Assembly (NCBI RefSeq): GCF_937616625.2
Contig: NC_065570.1
Location: 66,429,665 to 66,493,664 of the forward strand
Source: Mercurialis annua
Lineage: Eukaryota > Streptophyta > Magnoliopsida > Malpighiales > Euphorbiaceae
Reading direction: 5' to 3'
DNA length: 64,000 nucleotides
In this document: in pieces, positions 13,271 to 26,445 of the stretch
How the letters are laid out: each line of letters opens with the position of its first letter
How positions within the stretch are numbered: the stretch's first letter is position 1
Notes under the pieces: model-generated
What the model saw: only the letters and a program-made list of their open reading frames with translations
Told to the model about the DNA's origin: nothing
Database searches by the model: none
Translations under genes and position numbers: made by a program

Positions 13271-13552
13271 TATTAGAGCAGTATCAAGCTCAAGAAATCA
13301 AAGAAGCAATTAGAAGTTAAATTAGTTAATTAGCAGTCAGTTGTAAGTTAGTTATGTTACTGTTTTGTTCAGTAACAAACTAACGGTTCTGTTAGTTACA
13401 ACGGATAAGTTTATATCCGTTATTCATGTCAAATAGGTAAATGACACATGTCAGTCATTGAGTCTATAAATACTCCGTAAATTCCAGCTTTATTCTTTAA
13501 TGAGAATTTCTCTATTTTCTTCTTCTTCAATCTTCTTCTCCAAATTCTAATA
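13271..13552 (+). repeat. 3' LTR of copia element
   Basis: 282 bp, identical to the 5' LTR at all but one position, and followed at once by the target duplication GCATA. Confidence 0.95.
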
Positions 13553-13557
13553 GCATA

Positions 13558-14761
13558 GCTGCCCTGCCCATAAGGATTTTTCTTTCAAATAAATCAATCA
13601 TGGATATGCGATATCATCATGGTATTGTCGGCCAATGTAGGTGGTCTTCAATAACTTAACATTATATTTTTTACCTCCCAATTTAATTATCATCATGTAA
13701 ATGATATTTTTGTCTTCATATACATATGATTTATATTTAAATTTTGGCTGAACCCGATACTAGAACTTAGAACCATTTACCATCACTTTTTATTTTAAAT
13801 ACTTAATAGGTAAATAGCTTAATTATTTTAAAAAAACCCACCTTAAACTTTTTTTTATTTATACCCGACTTTGAAAAACAGTCATTTGTACCGATTTTGT
13901 GTTTTTATGTTTCATTACTACCCAAAAATACTAAAATTGTCTCTTTTCACTTGAAAAAAAATTTAAGATAATCCTTTAATTTATATTTAAATACTAATTA
14001 GACGTATGATATAATTTTTTATTTAATTATTTTTAATTTTTCCTTTAATTCATTAAATTGTCAATTATATTCTTGTATTGGGTAGAGATGAAACCTAAAA
14101 ACCCAAAATTAGATATAAATGACTTTTTTATAAAGTTAGAGTATAAACGAAAAAAAAAATTAAGGTGAATTTTTTTTAAATAATTAGGTCATAGGCAATT
14201 ATATAGAACTATTAATCTTGTCAATTTTACCTTTTAACAGAACTGTCGAATATATATACCATTAGCAGCATTCTATCAAAATATGTGATGAACTTTTCAA
14301 AAATTTCCCTTCTTTTATAATAAAAGATTGTATATATTATTCATAAAAAAATGCATATATTGAGTTGTAGTTACGTGTGCATTATTTATGATTATTTATT
14401 TTTAACTTATTAAATGATTATTTTAATAAAAATTTATTTTATTTTTATACCAAAGTTTGGAGTGCTTTGACTTTATTGATATTGACATATCTCTTTTTCA
14501 TCCCGTTAAAAAATACATAATTCTTTTTTTATATGTCCTTTCACAAAAAAATCCAAATCATATTTTCTGAGTTATTTTATATAGAGTTTTCTATGTTGGA
14601 CTGTTCAAAAATATAAAAATTTAGAGTTTTTCGATATAAAATAATAAATACTAGCTCATTATTGATTCTCAGTTCTTTGCAGAAAGATCATTATTTCAAA
14701 CAATTTTTTGATTTTTGCCCGTCAAATTATCTTGCTTAATATTAGAATTAGTTTTGTAGGG
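13558..14761. other. Intergenic stretch with a MITE-like inverted repeat
   Basis: No gene is seen. Positions 13820-14186 look like a small inverted-repeat element: about 90 bp at each end match in reverse complement (TAATTATTT at the outer edges, then CACCTTAA and CATTTATA/CATTTGTA stretches), with many mismatches. No clear target duplication was found. The rest is plain AT-rich DNA, including the 3' flank of the dioxygenase gene. Confidence 0.5.
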
Positions 14762-17700
14762 TTAGATCATTGCTGCTTCTAAGGGTCTCCTTCCTAGCTG
14801 ATAGTATTGGAAGTAGAGACTAACATAATCTTTGATATTCTTGTACAATCTGGGCCTCCTTTCATCAATCAGTGCATCAGCAGGTTTTATTTCTTGATCA
14901 GATCCTGGAATGAAGAACATTGCCATTGTTATCCTCTCCCGTTCTGAGTTTGTCACCACCCTATGTACCGGGCTCTTGAATATTCCGTTGCTCATTATCT
15001 ACACACCAACAATGTAATTCGCAGGTTAACCGTTTTTCGGTTTAATCTATTTTAGAATTTATTTCATTTATAAATAAATTCATTTGGTATTAATGACTAA
15101 TTTTATAAAATTTAAAAGTAAATCAAATATATAAATAATATACTTGTATCTTTTTTGTTTCAAAATCAAATGATGTGATCTCTTAACTTTAATATTGTAA
15201 AATATTAAAGTGTTATATTTGAGTTTTGTGATTTTGCCGTTAAAGATGAAGGAAAATTCAGTAATATGGTCCACAATTTTGTCCCTTTATTTTTCCTTTT
15301 CATACTTTAGTTCCTTTCTTTAAAATTTTCAACAATTTAGTCCCTTACTTTTATTTGACTCGGAAAATTAATAGTGTTCTATTCACATAACACACTAATC
15401 ATTAACGGGGTTCAAACTTAATGATTGCATTGTTTAATCCTGAAACAAGAGGGACGCAAATGTAAATTATGATAAATATTAGAAGTGTTGAGTAATTTGT
15501 CCTTATATTCATTTAAGAATAAATTCTGCAAATTTATATGAAATTCCTTTGAACTAAATGCACCATAAGACTCAGTGATTTACCTCAACTTGATCTCCGA
15601 CATTTACAAAAAGTGCATGTGGAATGATAGGAACTCTGAACCATTGATCATCTTTCAGGAATTGAAGACCTTCCACTTGTTTGTCTTGCAATAAAATGGT
15701 GATTGCTGATGCATCTGCATGCGGTTTTACTCCAAGAATTTGATTAGGCTTCGGACACGGAGGGTAATAGTTAAATCTTGCAGTCACTAATGCATCTTCT
15801 CCATATTGCTCCAAAAAACAATTCTCCTCCAAGCCTAAGGACATTGCCATTGCTTTTAGCAGAATTTCAGTTATCTGCTGTGACTTCATGAAAAATTCAT
15901 CTAGGGTCTCCCTGCATCAGAATAAGGTGTCAAGTTGATGCAGAGCAACTAGAGATGTTTAACGCATCGGGTATTTACCCAACCCGGTCCGCTCGGATGG
16001 AGCTTGGCAACCTGATTTTTTTTCATTAAATCCTTTCCCCGCTGAGTGTGTATAAGTTTGTTTTCTTATGGGCGGGATTGAACTTATATCTTTAATTAAT
16101 ATTCTGTGTAATTCCAAAAAATCCGGCCCAAACGCTCATAAATTCAGTTCATGACTGAACTTCGCTATTAAATGTTATACCCGAATCAAATCCAAGCTGA
16201 ACATAGACTATATGTAAAAGAGTCAAGTCCAGTTGAATTGAACCTTACCCAATGTCCAAGTCTAGCTCAATGATCAGATATAGAGCAATAAACTTTAAAA
16301 AGGCCTTCCTCGAAAGAAAAAAAAAACCTTTAAAAGGCCATAATGTTTTTGTATTGGAGTTACAGAGAGCCTGTAATATATCAACTTGAACATAGTGAAA
16401 CCATTATTCCTTGAATATAGTGATTTATTACATTTAAATTAAAGCATAGTAGAGTTGAGCATGATTGAATTACCTAAAATCTTGAGGATTTTCAGGCCAG
16501 AATTTGAGTTGTCGCTCGGGACTTAGTGTAAGATACAACCGATCAGTCCAATCAAGTGTTTGTTTCTCCGAAATGATCATATCATTTCCATACCCTTCAA
16601 TGCTGTCAACTTCTCTTGAGTATTTCTGCTTCTCTTCTTTTGGTAATGCAAAAAAGTTATTGGCGACTTCACGCATCCTGTCCAAGAATGAACTCGCCAT
16701 TCCATGATTTATTACCTGGACATGAAAACTAGCCTGGGTAATTAGCAAACTCTGATTTTGATTATTTATTTTATTGATGATTGGTTTAACATTTAGAAAC
16801 TTCTAGAGATAAGGTAGAGTCAATATCTAAGTTAAAACAAAAATATCTCCGACTCCTATGTTTGGGCGTTTCATTTCCGAAAATACTTATAAAACTCATA
16901 ACTTTACACTAATAAACTATCCTGTAATCAACTTTATTTTGTTGTTTCCTCTTGCAGGGTTTCCATTTCATAATTTCCGTGAAACATAGGTCAATATTTA
17001 AACTCTCATCTAACATCATTTTGGGCAGAGCAGAGCCAAAATATGCTAAACCAAAAAACACCAAATTTTGGTGTAAACTATCTCAAATAATCAATTCACC
17101 TAAAAGTTTAACTTGTTGGTGATACTCTGACAATAATATTATCTCCAACACACCCGGCACGCTGAATAAGTACATACCTATTATATTTTGAGCATTTTTA
17201 ATTAATCAACGGGGGTTGAAAAGGATGAAACTCTAGACTTTCCGATCATAGAGTCCGATATCATGTCAAATAATCAACCCAACCAATAACTCAAGTCATT
17301 AGGTTAGGCTATAGCAATAACAAACTCCTATAATATGTTTGGGAGATCTAACATTCCAAGAATTTCAACCAACTAAATTTTACTGGGTATCCCTAATATC
17401 TTGAGTTCAACCTAACCATAATCTTGAAAGACTGCTATCAAAGATGATGGAGCTAAAATTGTAAGAATGTAGAGAATAAACAGTAAATAAGAAGTGAGCA
17501 AGATCAAAATCTGAAAATTTAACAAAAGAAGTGATTGATAAGAAGAGAGAAATGTAGACCTGAAAGCAACCCCAAGAAGTGAGAGCTGATTGAAGTTTAT
17601 GAAGCTGGTGTTTGCTGGTTGATGGAGATGTAAGAAGAGCAACATCAACAATTGGGATTTCAATCAGTGGAACACAATCATTTAAACTTCCAGCATCACT

Positions 17701-17790
17701 ACCTTTATGGTAGAATCTTGCCGGGGGTTCTTTACCACTTAAACACAATTCTTGAACTGAATCTGGCGTTGATTCTTTCTTCAAACCCAT
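14762..17790 (-). CDS. 2-oxoglutarate/Fe(II)-dependent dioxygenase (SRG1-like), copy A
   Basis: Four exons: 17790-17560, 16715-16474, 15911-15584 and 14998-14762, joined in frame to 345 residues, all with GT-AG introns. The N-terminal DIOX_N region (IPIVDVALL; GCFQ|VINHG) is followed by the catalytic jelly roll: NYYPPCP (about 205-211), the iron ligands H222-A-D224 and H279 (SPVHRVV), and R289-I-T291, which binds the 2-oxoglutarate carboxylate. The usual motif is R-x-S, so Thr here is a small departure. The family oxidises small molecules, often hormones or specialised metabolites, in the cytosol; the substrate cannot be inferred. It is the last of three tandem paralogues and has a slightly shorter exon 2 (242 rather than 248 nt). 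The start is the only ATG in frame. Confidence 0.9.
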
Positions 17791-19999
17791 GTAAAATTAA
17801 GAAACTACATACAAAAGGGTTTCCACTTTCCACAAAGTTGCCCTTATAATCAAGACTCATCGGTCATCAGATTTAATAAATTAATGGATACATTGATTTT
17901 GACTTCTTTTTTTTTATAAATCTTTTCACGGCGGTGAAACGGTCAAGGTAAGAGGCTAGTTAAATAAATTATTTTTTATATACACTATTAAACACAATTT
18001 CAGCCAATCATCTCTTATTGTACTTTTTAAATTACTCTTCATCGGTCTTTTTTCATATATGAATTTGTTCAAATGTCAAGTCAAATAATTGAAAATAGAT
18101 AACTTATTAAATTTAATTGCAAAGATAAATCTTATTGTTATATCTCTAAAGTAATTCATTGAAAAAAATTTGTTGAAGACTAAATTGTAAAATAAAATTA
18201 AATAAACATAAACTTTTAAAATTTAATAGTAGTTAATAGATAAAAATATAAAAAATGTATAATTTTCTACCCAAAATTTAAATGATATATAAATAGATAT
18301 AAATATTAAAAACACTTAATATTACACATGTATTTTAATATTTAACTTTAATTTAATTACTTAAAACTGTCATTTGTACTCGACGGATTTCTTTTTACTT
18401 GAAAGTATAATTTACATTATAATTATACAATGCTTATTCATATTTTACATATAATCTATAGTTTTCGTATAAGGCGTGCAATAATTTAGGGTTAAACAAT
18501 TTTTTATTGCTATTTTAATTTTAAAAATGTATTACATTATGTAATGCATAAATCTATTAGACTATAAATTTTATTATTTATAAGCCAAATGTTATAAAAG
18601 AACTTACAAATAACTAATTGTTATTAATAATTTCTGAGTTTATTATATTAATTTAATGGGTTTTTAATATGTATATATAAATAATTTTATTTTTCTTTAA
18701 AAAGGTGGGGTCCATGGACCCCACCCTTGTGCACTTGCATCCGCCCGTAATCAATTACACACAGATTTTATAGTTATGAAATTTATTAATATATTATATT
18801 TGAAAAAAAATTCTAAAATACTCTTTTCGAAATATAATTATCTCGTCATTTTTTTTAATTTGTTTACATATCATGTTTTTTTTTTGCTGGAGATATCTAT
18901 TTTAGAATTTTAATTTTATTTTAATTTAATTTTTCTACATTTTATTTCTTTTTTTAATAGATTTTTTTATTTTTTTTATCTTTTCTGGTGGTGTTTTTTA
19001 TGGTGTTTTTCCTGTGATGTTTATATAGTTTTTTATGGTGTATTTATATGGTTTTTTTACAATGTAACAACACCATAAAATATCATAAAAACATAAATCA
19101 ATTCGTTGTATGAAATATGTAGCAAAAATATCATAAGAACACCGCAGATACACCAGAAAAACACCGTAGATACACCAGAAAAACAACAGAAATACATTGA
19201 AACATAGATACACCATAAATTAATTCATTGTTTACAGAATCAATAACATCAAAATAAAGAAACAAATCTATGAACAAAAGAAAGACAAATAATTATATGA
19301 ACAAAAAATCACAGTTCTACAATAGTCTATTTATAAAAAATCTAAATTATCAAAAGAAACTAATTTTTTTAAAAAAAAAAATCTAAAAACGACGTTGGGG
19401 AATCAATGCCACGAAAAAAATCAGCGGAAGAAATGCCACGAAAAAATCAGCAGAAAAAACGCGACGACAACGAAACCAGTGAAAAAAATACGGTAACGAT
19501 GAAGGAATCAGAAGTGTCAAATAAAATCATCACCTTTCATTTTTTTGCAATTCTATCACGAATATGAAATTTTGGTGTATCTTTGTTGACTCGACAACGA
19601 AATCAACAAGAAAAGAGTAAGAGAAATGTATTTTTTGTGTTAATTAGGGCATTAGTCAGATTAGGACATTTATTTGGGAGAGAAAAGACAACGGATTTTC
19701 TCATCAGTAATAGATTTGCCAAAAAATGAAAGGTGTTGATTTTATTTGACATTTTTTAAAACACATAATTAAAATAAAATAACGTGTAAATGTGGTGATT
19801 TTATATAGAATAAACCTTTATTTTTATGTGACTCCTCGACTATGGGTAGAAATAATATAAATTCAATTCATGATTGTAATTAATTTTACAATTCATAAGA
19901 TACCAACTTCAAATGTCAAAGAAAGAATTCAAATGTGAATTTGAGGCCAATTTATTAAAAAAAGAAAAGAAGAGTATTAACAATAAAAGCAAGTGAAAG
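17791..19999. other. Intergenic stretch between dioxygenase copies A and B
   Basis: No gene is supported. It holds a perfect 22-bp palindrome at 18704-18725 centred on TCCATGGA, a T/A-rich segment with repeated GGTGT/ACACC motifs (18980-19210), and a loose inverted repeat at about 19516-19753 (CACCTTTCATTTTTT against AAAAAATGAAAGGTG). Confidence 0.5.
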
Positions 20000-22391
20000 T
20001 CAGATCTTGACAGAATCAAGAGCAATCTTTCCACTTTGGAAGCATTGAAAGTTGATAGCACCATAATTTGTGAGCTTCCGATATTGTTGAGGTCTTTTCT
20101 CATCAACCAAATCTTGAATTGGTTCAATCTCCACTTCTGAATTAGGCAAGTGGAATACTGCAATAGATATTCTATTCTTTTCTGAACTTGTTGATACCCT
20201 GTGAATTGGGCTTTTCAAAATTCCATTGCTCATTATCTGCATTACATGAAGAGAAAATTAGAAAAAAATACTCTCTTTGTTATTTTTGGTGCCCAACCAA
20301 ACTGGATAATTTACAAATTTTAAAAGTTTTGGATATGTGTATAAAAAATCGAAAAGATTTGGCTTCTCCTAGAAAAAATAATGTACCTGCATTTGATCTC
20401 CTAGATTGACAAGAAGAGCATGAGGAATAATTGGAACTTTATACCATTGGTCATCTTTAAAAATTTGAAGACCTTCTACTTGTTTGTCTTGTAAGAGAAT
20501 AGTTATGGCGGATCCATCTGAATGAGCTTTCACACCAAGAACTGACTCTGGTTTTGGACATTTAGGATAGTAATTAAACCTTGCTGCCATTTGCTCTTGT
20601 TTTTCATATTGTTTCAAGAAACAGTTCTCTTCTAAATTCAATGATCTTGCCATAGCCTTAAGTAGAAGCTCTGCCATTTCTTTCATTTTTTCTGAATATT
20701 CGCTCAATATTTCCCTGCAGGATTTTTGGCAATCATACTTAAATCAGTACAAATATTGTTCAAAGTAATTAAGATTTACTATTAACATTTAATCCGTCCA
20801 TCTCAACTAGTATAAAAGTAGTTTCCACTTACTTTTCTAACAAATTTTTATGGGTACAATCTCAAAGATGGACTTAACTCGGGCGATACTTTATTCGTTT
20901 CCTGAGATATAAATATAAAATAGGGTATGCATTTAGTTCAAGTTGAACCGAACTAAATATTCATTTTTTAAAAGTAAATCAAAACAATTATCTGGGATTT
21001 TTAAGTATTTCAAGCTCATCGGAAGTAACCATTTTAATATTTTTAGTTCGATTTACGCTAACTGATATTTTATGAAAAAACTGTCATTGTTGTCCTTGTA
21101 CTTGTACATCAGAGAATTTTTATGAAAGCCTTTCATTTGCTTCTCTTCGATGGAAGTTTGATTTTCCCAGAATGTATCCTAATCACTTAACTCATACTTG
21201 ACTATTTTAATTAATAGAGGATATAATATTTATAGGTCAATTAAGGACAATACTCCTTTTTTTAGGTCAATTAACTCCCAAATTTGATTACCGAGGTCCC
21301 TAAACTCGTTCACTTGTACAATATTAAAGTATCGTCCTTAATTGATTCAAATGATTATATATTAGTTAATTTATTCCAAACACAAATTTAGGGACCGGAA
21401 TGATTCTTTACTCAATTCTTTTAAATCTCTCAACCAAACTAAATTGGGAACTTATTTTTTTTTTAAAAGTAGATCAAATTAATTATTTTAATTTGGTTTG
21501 ATTATTTTATTTGATTCAGTTTTTGCACACTTCCTAACCGCAAGATTATGAGTTTGAACTCCTATCTATCAGTATACAATGACCAAAAAAAAAAAGGAAA
21601 AGAAAAGTTTACAATTAAGTACCTGAATTGAGTTGGATTGGTTGGCCAAAGTTGAAGTTTTCTAGAATGATGTGGGATTAAATTAAGGAAGAGACGATCG
21701 GACCAATCATAAACTTGATTATCAGAAAGAACAGGGTCATTTCCATATCCTTCAATATCATTCACTGCCCGACCATACTTCTGTTTCTCCATTGTCGCAA
21801 GTCCGAAGAACTGTTTACTGACTTCTCGTATTTTGTCAAGGAATATGCACGAAATCCCATGACCTGTGGCCTGCAATTTAATCAATAGTCAACAAATAAT
21901 TGTGCCAAAAAAACAAATAATTGACGACAAATCTAATTTCTTGGAAATCCAAATTGTCGCTTTATTTCATTTTCGTGACCATATTTTAATTTGTTTCACT
22001 TGAGTTTTTGACTTTCAATTTTATTTCAACAGAGGTTTTCCGGTAAAAATGCTCATATGGATCAGTTTTGGATACGATCCGTAGTTGGTGCATGCAATAG
22101 TTTGGATACCTGCAAGACCAATTATCCAAGAAATCTAACAAAATGAATGTATAGAATAGAAACCTGAAAGCAACCCCAAGAACTTAGAGCTTCTTTAAGG
22201 TTTTGAAGCTCTTGTATTTGTTCAGAATATGGTGAAGATGATGAAGATAGTAGACTTAGATCAATGATAGGAATTGAAGTTAATGGAGGATTAGGATTTG
22301 GAATTTGTTTGATAATAAATCTTGGAGGGGGTTCATCCCCGTCAATTGACATTTCTTGAACATACTTAGACATTATGATTGGTTGGATCAT
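20000..22391 (-). CDS. 2-oxoglutarate/Fe(II)-dependent dioxygenase (SRG1-like), copy B
   Basis: Four exons: 22391-22164, 21870-21623, 20714-20387 and 20236-20000, giving 346 residues with GT-AG introns. It shows [29 protein letters not shown], the iron ligands H223-S-D225 and H280 (SPIHRV), and R290-I-S292. Exons 2, 3 and 4 (248, 328 and 237 nt) have the same lengths as in copy C, and exons 3 and 4 match copy A too. The start at 22391 (MIQPII) is the first ATG and gives an N-terminus like that of copy C; ATG 22373 is an alternative. Like its neighbours it should be a soluble oxygenase acting on a small metabolite not deducible from sequence. Confidence 0.9.
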
Positions 22392-23033
22392 TCCACAGTG
22401 CCCATAATACAACTGATATAGTTTTATAAGACAGAGAAAAAAAAAGGATTTCGTGCATAAATTTGGTTGACATGACCAATGAAATTTAATTTTATCTATT
22501 TAAATTAACTAAAGTAATTTTATGTTTTGATTAAATAAAAAATCAATTTATTTCTGCTTTGTAAATTTGTGGAAGACAAACATCGGAGAATATTAGGTGC
22601 GGAGTGATATAGGTTTTGCTTTGGGTTCAATAGGACTATTTTAAGTTAGAAGTCCAAAAATGACACATAGAGAAATCCAAATACCTTTTTACAATTTACT
22701 TTGAAAATTGTTCCCAATGTTGTGCACAAAGTTTAGAATTATTTAGTTGTCCTCTACCTTTGAAAAATTGATTCATTATATGTTTAAAAATGGCTGTGTC
22801 CATTATTTTTGAGAATTATTCAGTACAAATGATGAAATGTGAAATAGTAGCTTAAACTTTAAAGCACTAAAATACAAACAACTTGTTCATTGTTGTTTTA
22901 TTTTTTTTTTTCTCAAAGACAACTTGTTCATTGTTAGTATCAAAACGTAACTTATTTGTTTGCTAGTTAAATAACATGTAACACGGCCGTATATTCTTGA
23001 GAATATGTCGCATTAAGCTCATTGTATCATTAA
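22392..23033. other. Upstream region of dioxygenase B
   Basis: No gene is seen. The segment should contain the promoter of copy B (minus) and lies before the tRNA gene. Confidence 0.4.
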
Positions 23034-23105
23034 TCCGATGTCGTCCAGCGGTTAGGATATCTGGCTTTCACCCAGGAGACCCGGGTTCGATTCCCGGCAT
23101 CGGAA
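23034..23105 (+). tRNA. tRNA-Glu (anticodon UUC)
   Basis: A 72-nt cloverleaf: acceptor stem TCCGATG/CATCGGA pairs at all seven positions, anticodon arm CTGGC-TTTCACC-CAGG presents TTC, and the T arm is CCGGG-TTCGATT-CCCGG. Discriminator base A is followed by a run of T's that would end RNA polymerase III transcription. There is no intron and CCA is not encoded, as in nuclear plant tRNAs. It sits between dioxygenase copies B and C on the opposite strand. Confidence 0.97.
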
Positions 23106-23372
23106 TTTTTTTTATTCGTCAATTCTTATATTTGGAATCAAAATTTGTTTAGTCGTGACTTTTAACTTTTTTTTTCTTGAAAACAATAAAAAATTTCATT
23201 ACTCATCTGGTAAACCAGCAGGAGACAAATGAAGACATTATTAATAAGTAATCACAAGATTCACAACAGAACCATAGCTATCTGTATATCTGATAAATAC
23301 GGATTCAAGTTCAACACAACATAACTAGAGAAAATAAATAGAACTAGCAAATTAAAACGTGATCACATAGTA

Positions 23373-25362
23373 TTAGAGTTTTACAGTCTCTAATGCTACT
23401 ATTCCTTTCTGATAACACTCATAATTGATAGCGCCATAATTCTTCACATTTCTGTATAATCTTGGTCTTTCTTCACTAATTAGTCCATCCACAGCTCCGA
23501 TTTCTTTCTCCACCTCTGGTTCATGGAATAATGCTATTGATAACCTCAACCTTTCCGTATTCGTCACCACCCTGTGCATCGGACTTTTGAATATTCCATT
23601 ACTCATTATCTGCATTTTTCATATAAGAATCGGTTAAGAAACAATCTAGTATTTGAGAATCGATTACTTAATCCGGCTTGGATATAATAAAATGTTCATG
23701 ACCATGAAGAATTAATTAGCTTGGAAAAATAAAAATACCTGCATTTGATCTCCAAGATTGACAACAAAAGCATCAGAAATTACAGGGACTCGAACCCATC
23801 TGTCATCAACCAAGATTTGAAGACCTTCAACTTGTTTATCTTGCAACAGAACCGTAATGCCTGATCTATCAGTATGAGGTTTGACACCGAGTACCAAATC
23901 AGGCCTTGAACATTTCGGATAGAAATTGAATCTTGCTTGCATTAGTGACGCCTCACCAAACTGGCTGGAGAAGCAGTTTTCTTCCAGATTTAGTGATCTT
24001 GCCATGGCCTTGTACAGAATTTCCATCATCTCCTTTATCTTGATACTATATTCGTGCAAAAAAGCACTGCAAGAAAGTATTTCAATACTTCTTGAGAATA
24101 ATACTATAACAAAGGTTATTTCGTCCCTCGATCTTGAAAGATCAAATAAGGCCACATTTGTCGTTTTTCACAAAAACACCTTCAAAATTGGTCTGTTAGC
24201 CCCCTTTCTACCACTCAGGTGAGGCGACAGAAAAATAGATGTACAAATTGGAGCTGAGGTGACAAAAAACTATTAAAGCACGATGTACAAATTGAAGCTG
24301 AAAGGGTATAACGAGACAAATCGTCAATTTTAAGGATGTTATTGTCCAAAGTCACAAGTTTGATCTTATTTAATCTTTTGTGTCAAGTTCAAAAGGCAAA
24401 ATGAACCATTGTTGATAAATACTACTACTAAATAAACAATAGCAAACCTGCTAATATTATCATCTTAAATTTTAACTCCGCTAAAATACATCTTTGACTG
24501 GTTGTTTGTTACTGAAACAATTTTATTAATTTTACAAAACTAAAAAACTTCATAACTCTTTTTTATAACGCAGAACAATTACTTGTAGCAGTTGTAAAAT
24601 TACTTCTAATTAAGCTAGCATTGTAACCATTGCCATATTATGCAGTAGTGTTATAATGAATAACCTGAAATCAGCTGGTGTTTTCGGCCAAAGATGAATC
24701 CTCCTTTTAGCTTCAGGAAATACCCTAAGACTAAGGCGATGAGACCAGTCAAGAACTTGTTTTTCTGAAACTACCATATCGCTTCCATAGCCTTCACTTT
24801 CATTAGCAGATCTGCCGTATTTTTGCTTCTCTTCTGCTGGAAGCTCGAAAAACTCACATGCCATTTCTCGTATCTTGTCCAGAAATGAACCCGACATTCC
24901 GTGTCCTATTGCCTGAAATCACATTCACAACCAATAAAAGGGATATTTTTACAGACACTGCTACATTATATGTCAACGACAACACGAATTTAGTAGAAAT
25001 TTCAAAACTATAGCAATAGCATATACGAAAAAAGAAAAAAACTTATAGTTGCCCGACAAAACCTAATATAGCAGAAGCCAACTGATCATAATAGAACAAA
25101 AACAATCTCATCAGTCTAAAACCTGGAAGCATCCGGTGGAGGTGAGAGCTGATCTTAGAGTGTGCAGAGCAGATTGAACCTCAGTGTTTGTGTTATCATC
25201 AGAAATTGAAGAGAAAAGGCTGATATCGATAACCGGAAACGGAGATGAAGAAGAAGACAAATCTGAGGGTGCAAAACTGCATCCTTTGACTATATATGCT
25301 GACGGTGGTTCTTCATCCGCCATTGACATAGCTTCAACACTCTTTGAGAGTTCTGTTGCCAT
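23373..25362 (-). CDS. 2-oxoglutarate/Fe(II)-dependent dioxygenase (SRG1-like), copy C
   Basis: Four exons: 25362-25123, 24912-24665, 24066-23739 and 23609-23373, joined to 350 residues with GT-AG introns. Motifs are [24 protein letters not shown] in place of the usual NYYPPCP, iron ligands H227-T-D229 and H284 (SPMHRVV), and R294-L-S296. The exon 2/3 junction codes for DFS where A and B have R at the split codon. The Tyr-to-Phe change in N-F-Y and the P-to-S change in the C-S position are local differences that may reflect another substrate. It is the most 5' member of the array and faces the PHT4-type gene across a MULE element. Confidence 0.9.
24225..24380. repeat. Dispersed repeat, copy 1 (in intron 2 of dioxygenase C)
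   Basis: It contains two tandem GATGTACAAATTG(G/A)AGCTGA units and a TTGATCTTATTTAATCTTTT tail. A related copy lies at about 38925-39075. Confidence 0.6.
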
Positions 25363-26436
25363 TTTTCACGCCCAACAAAATATGAAATCAGTGAATACAG
25401 GTGATTAGTGATTGGTAGCAAAGTTGGATTTCCTCTTTTAGAACTGTAACTTATATGATTAAATTATTTTATAATTTTACCATATATACTGATCCACAAC
25501 TTATTAATTTTAGTTCATTTTTCTTTTCTTGTGGTTTGTTTTTTTGTAGTTTACTTTCACATTTTAAAGAATGCTTAAATGTCGTTTGGCAATTTGCTTA
25601 TGTTATGAACAATGATTGACACAATTTGTTATTTTATTATAAAAAAGAAAATAAGCTGCATTTTTAAGATATAATTGCCGGCCAATCTTTGAAAGAATTC
25701 AACAAGGCTAAGCCAGATCCGCCATGTTTGTCTGTGGTTACTATATATTAATTAGTATATAACTTGGGCTATGCTCCATTCATTATTGATTAAGATTTTT
25801 AAATCAATCCATATAAATTGGATCTTTTAAATGTTATTGAGTCGAATCTAGTCAATTCGCAAGCTAGACAAATTTAAAAAAAATAAAAAATTAAATTCTA
25901 GCTACTCATATTGAATTCGAGTTCAAATTTAACCTAGTCGAATTGAGTTTAAACATCAAAATACATGCTTAACCTAAATGAAATTTGATTAATTTATTTA
26001 TTTAGTTAAATTTATTTATAGTAATATTCTTACGTTGTATTAAATTTTTTTAGATTTTTTATATAAATACTCACATTAAGCCAAATTAAAGTAAATGTTT
26101 TACTCATTCTATTGATTCCAAACTCGAGCACCTAAAATAAGATTCTACGGGTTTCAAATTTTATGTTTCAACTCCGATTTATCACACTAATTGTGTAACC
26201 TTAGCATACTATTGGAAGTTCAAAAATCAATGAAGGTTTATTTTATCCTTTCAACTTGGCTCAAAGTTTGTGATTTTGAACAAACAAATCATCAAATTTG
26301 ATATATTGACTCGTTTTATCCATTTAACTTCAAAGTTTCCAATTGATGTCGAAGGGGTAAAACATGCTAGAATATTAACTCTGAGGGTGATTGTTTTTGA
26401 AATTGCGAATTTAGCCTTATTTGATACTTTTTATCG
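25363..26436. other. Intergenic stretch upstream of dioxygenase C
   Basis: AT-rich, with no gene or clear repeat. It should hold the promoter of copy C. Confidence 0.45.
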
Positions 26437-26445
26437 AGTTTAAAT

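Larger units (their letters stand above)
8240..13552 (+). mobile_element. Full-length Ty1/copia LTR retrotransposon
   Basis: The element is 5313 bp with two 282-bp LTRs bounded by TATTAG/CTAATA, flanked by the 5-bp target duplication GCATA at 8235-8239 and 13553-13557. The LTRs differ at one position (T/C in the ACTC(T/C)GTAAA stretch), which points to a very recent insertion. The order protease, integrase, reverse transcriptase, RNase H places it in Ty1/copia. A primer-binding site and a polypurine tract are both present. Confidence 0.97.
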
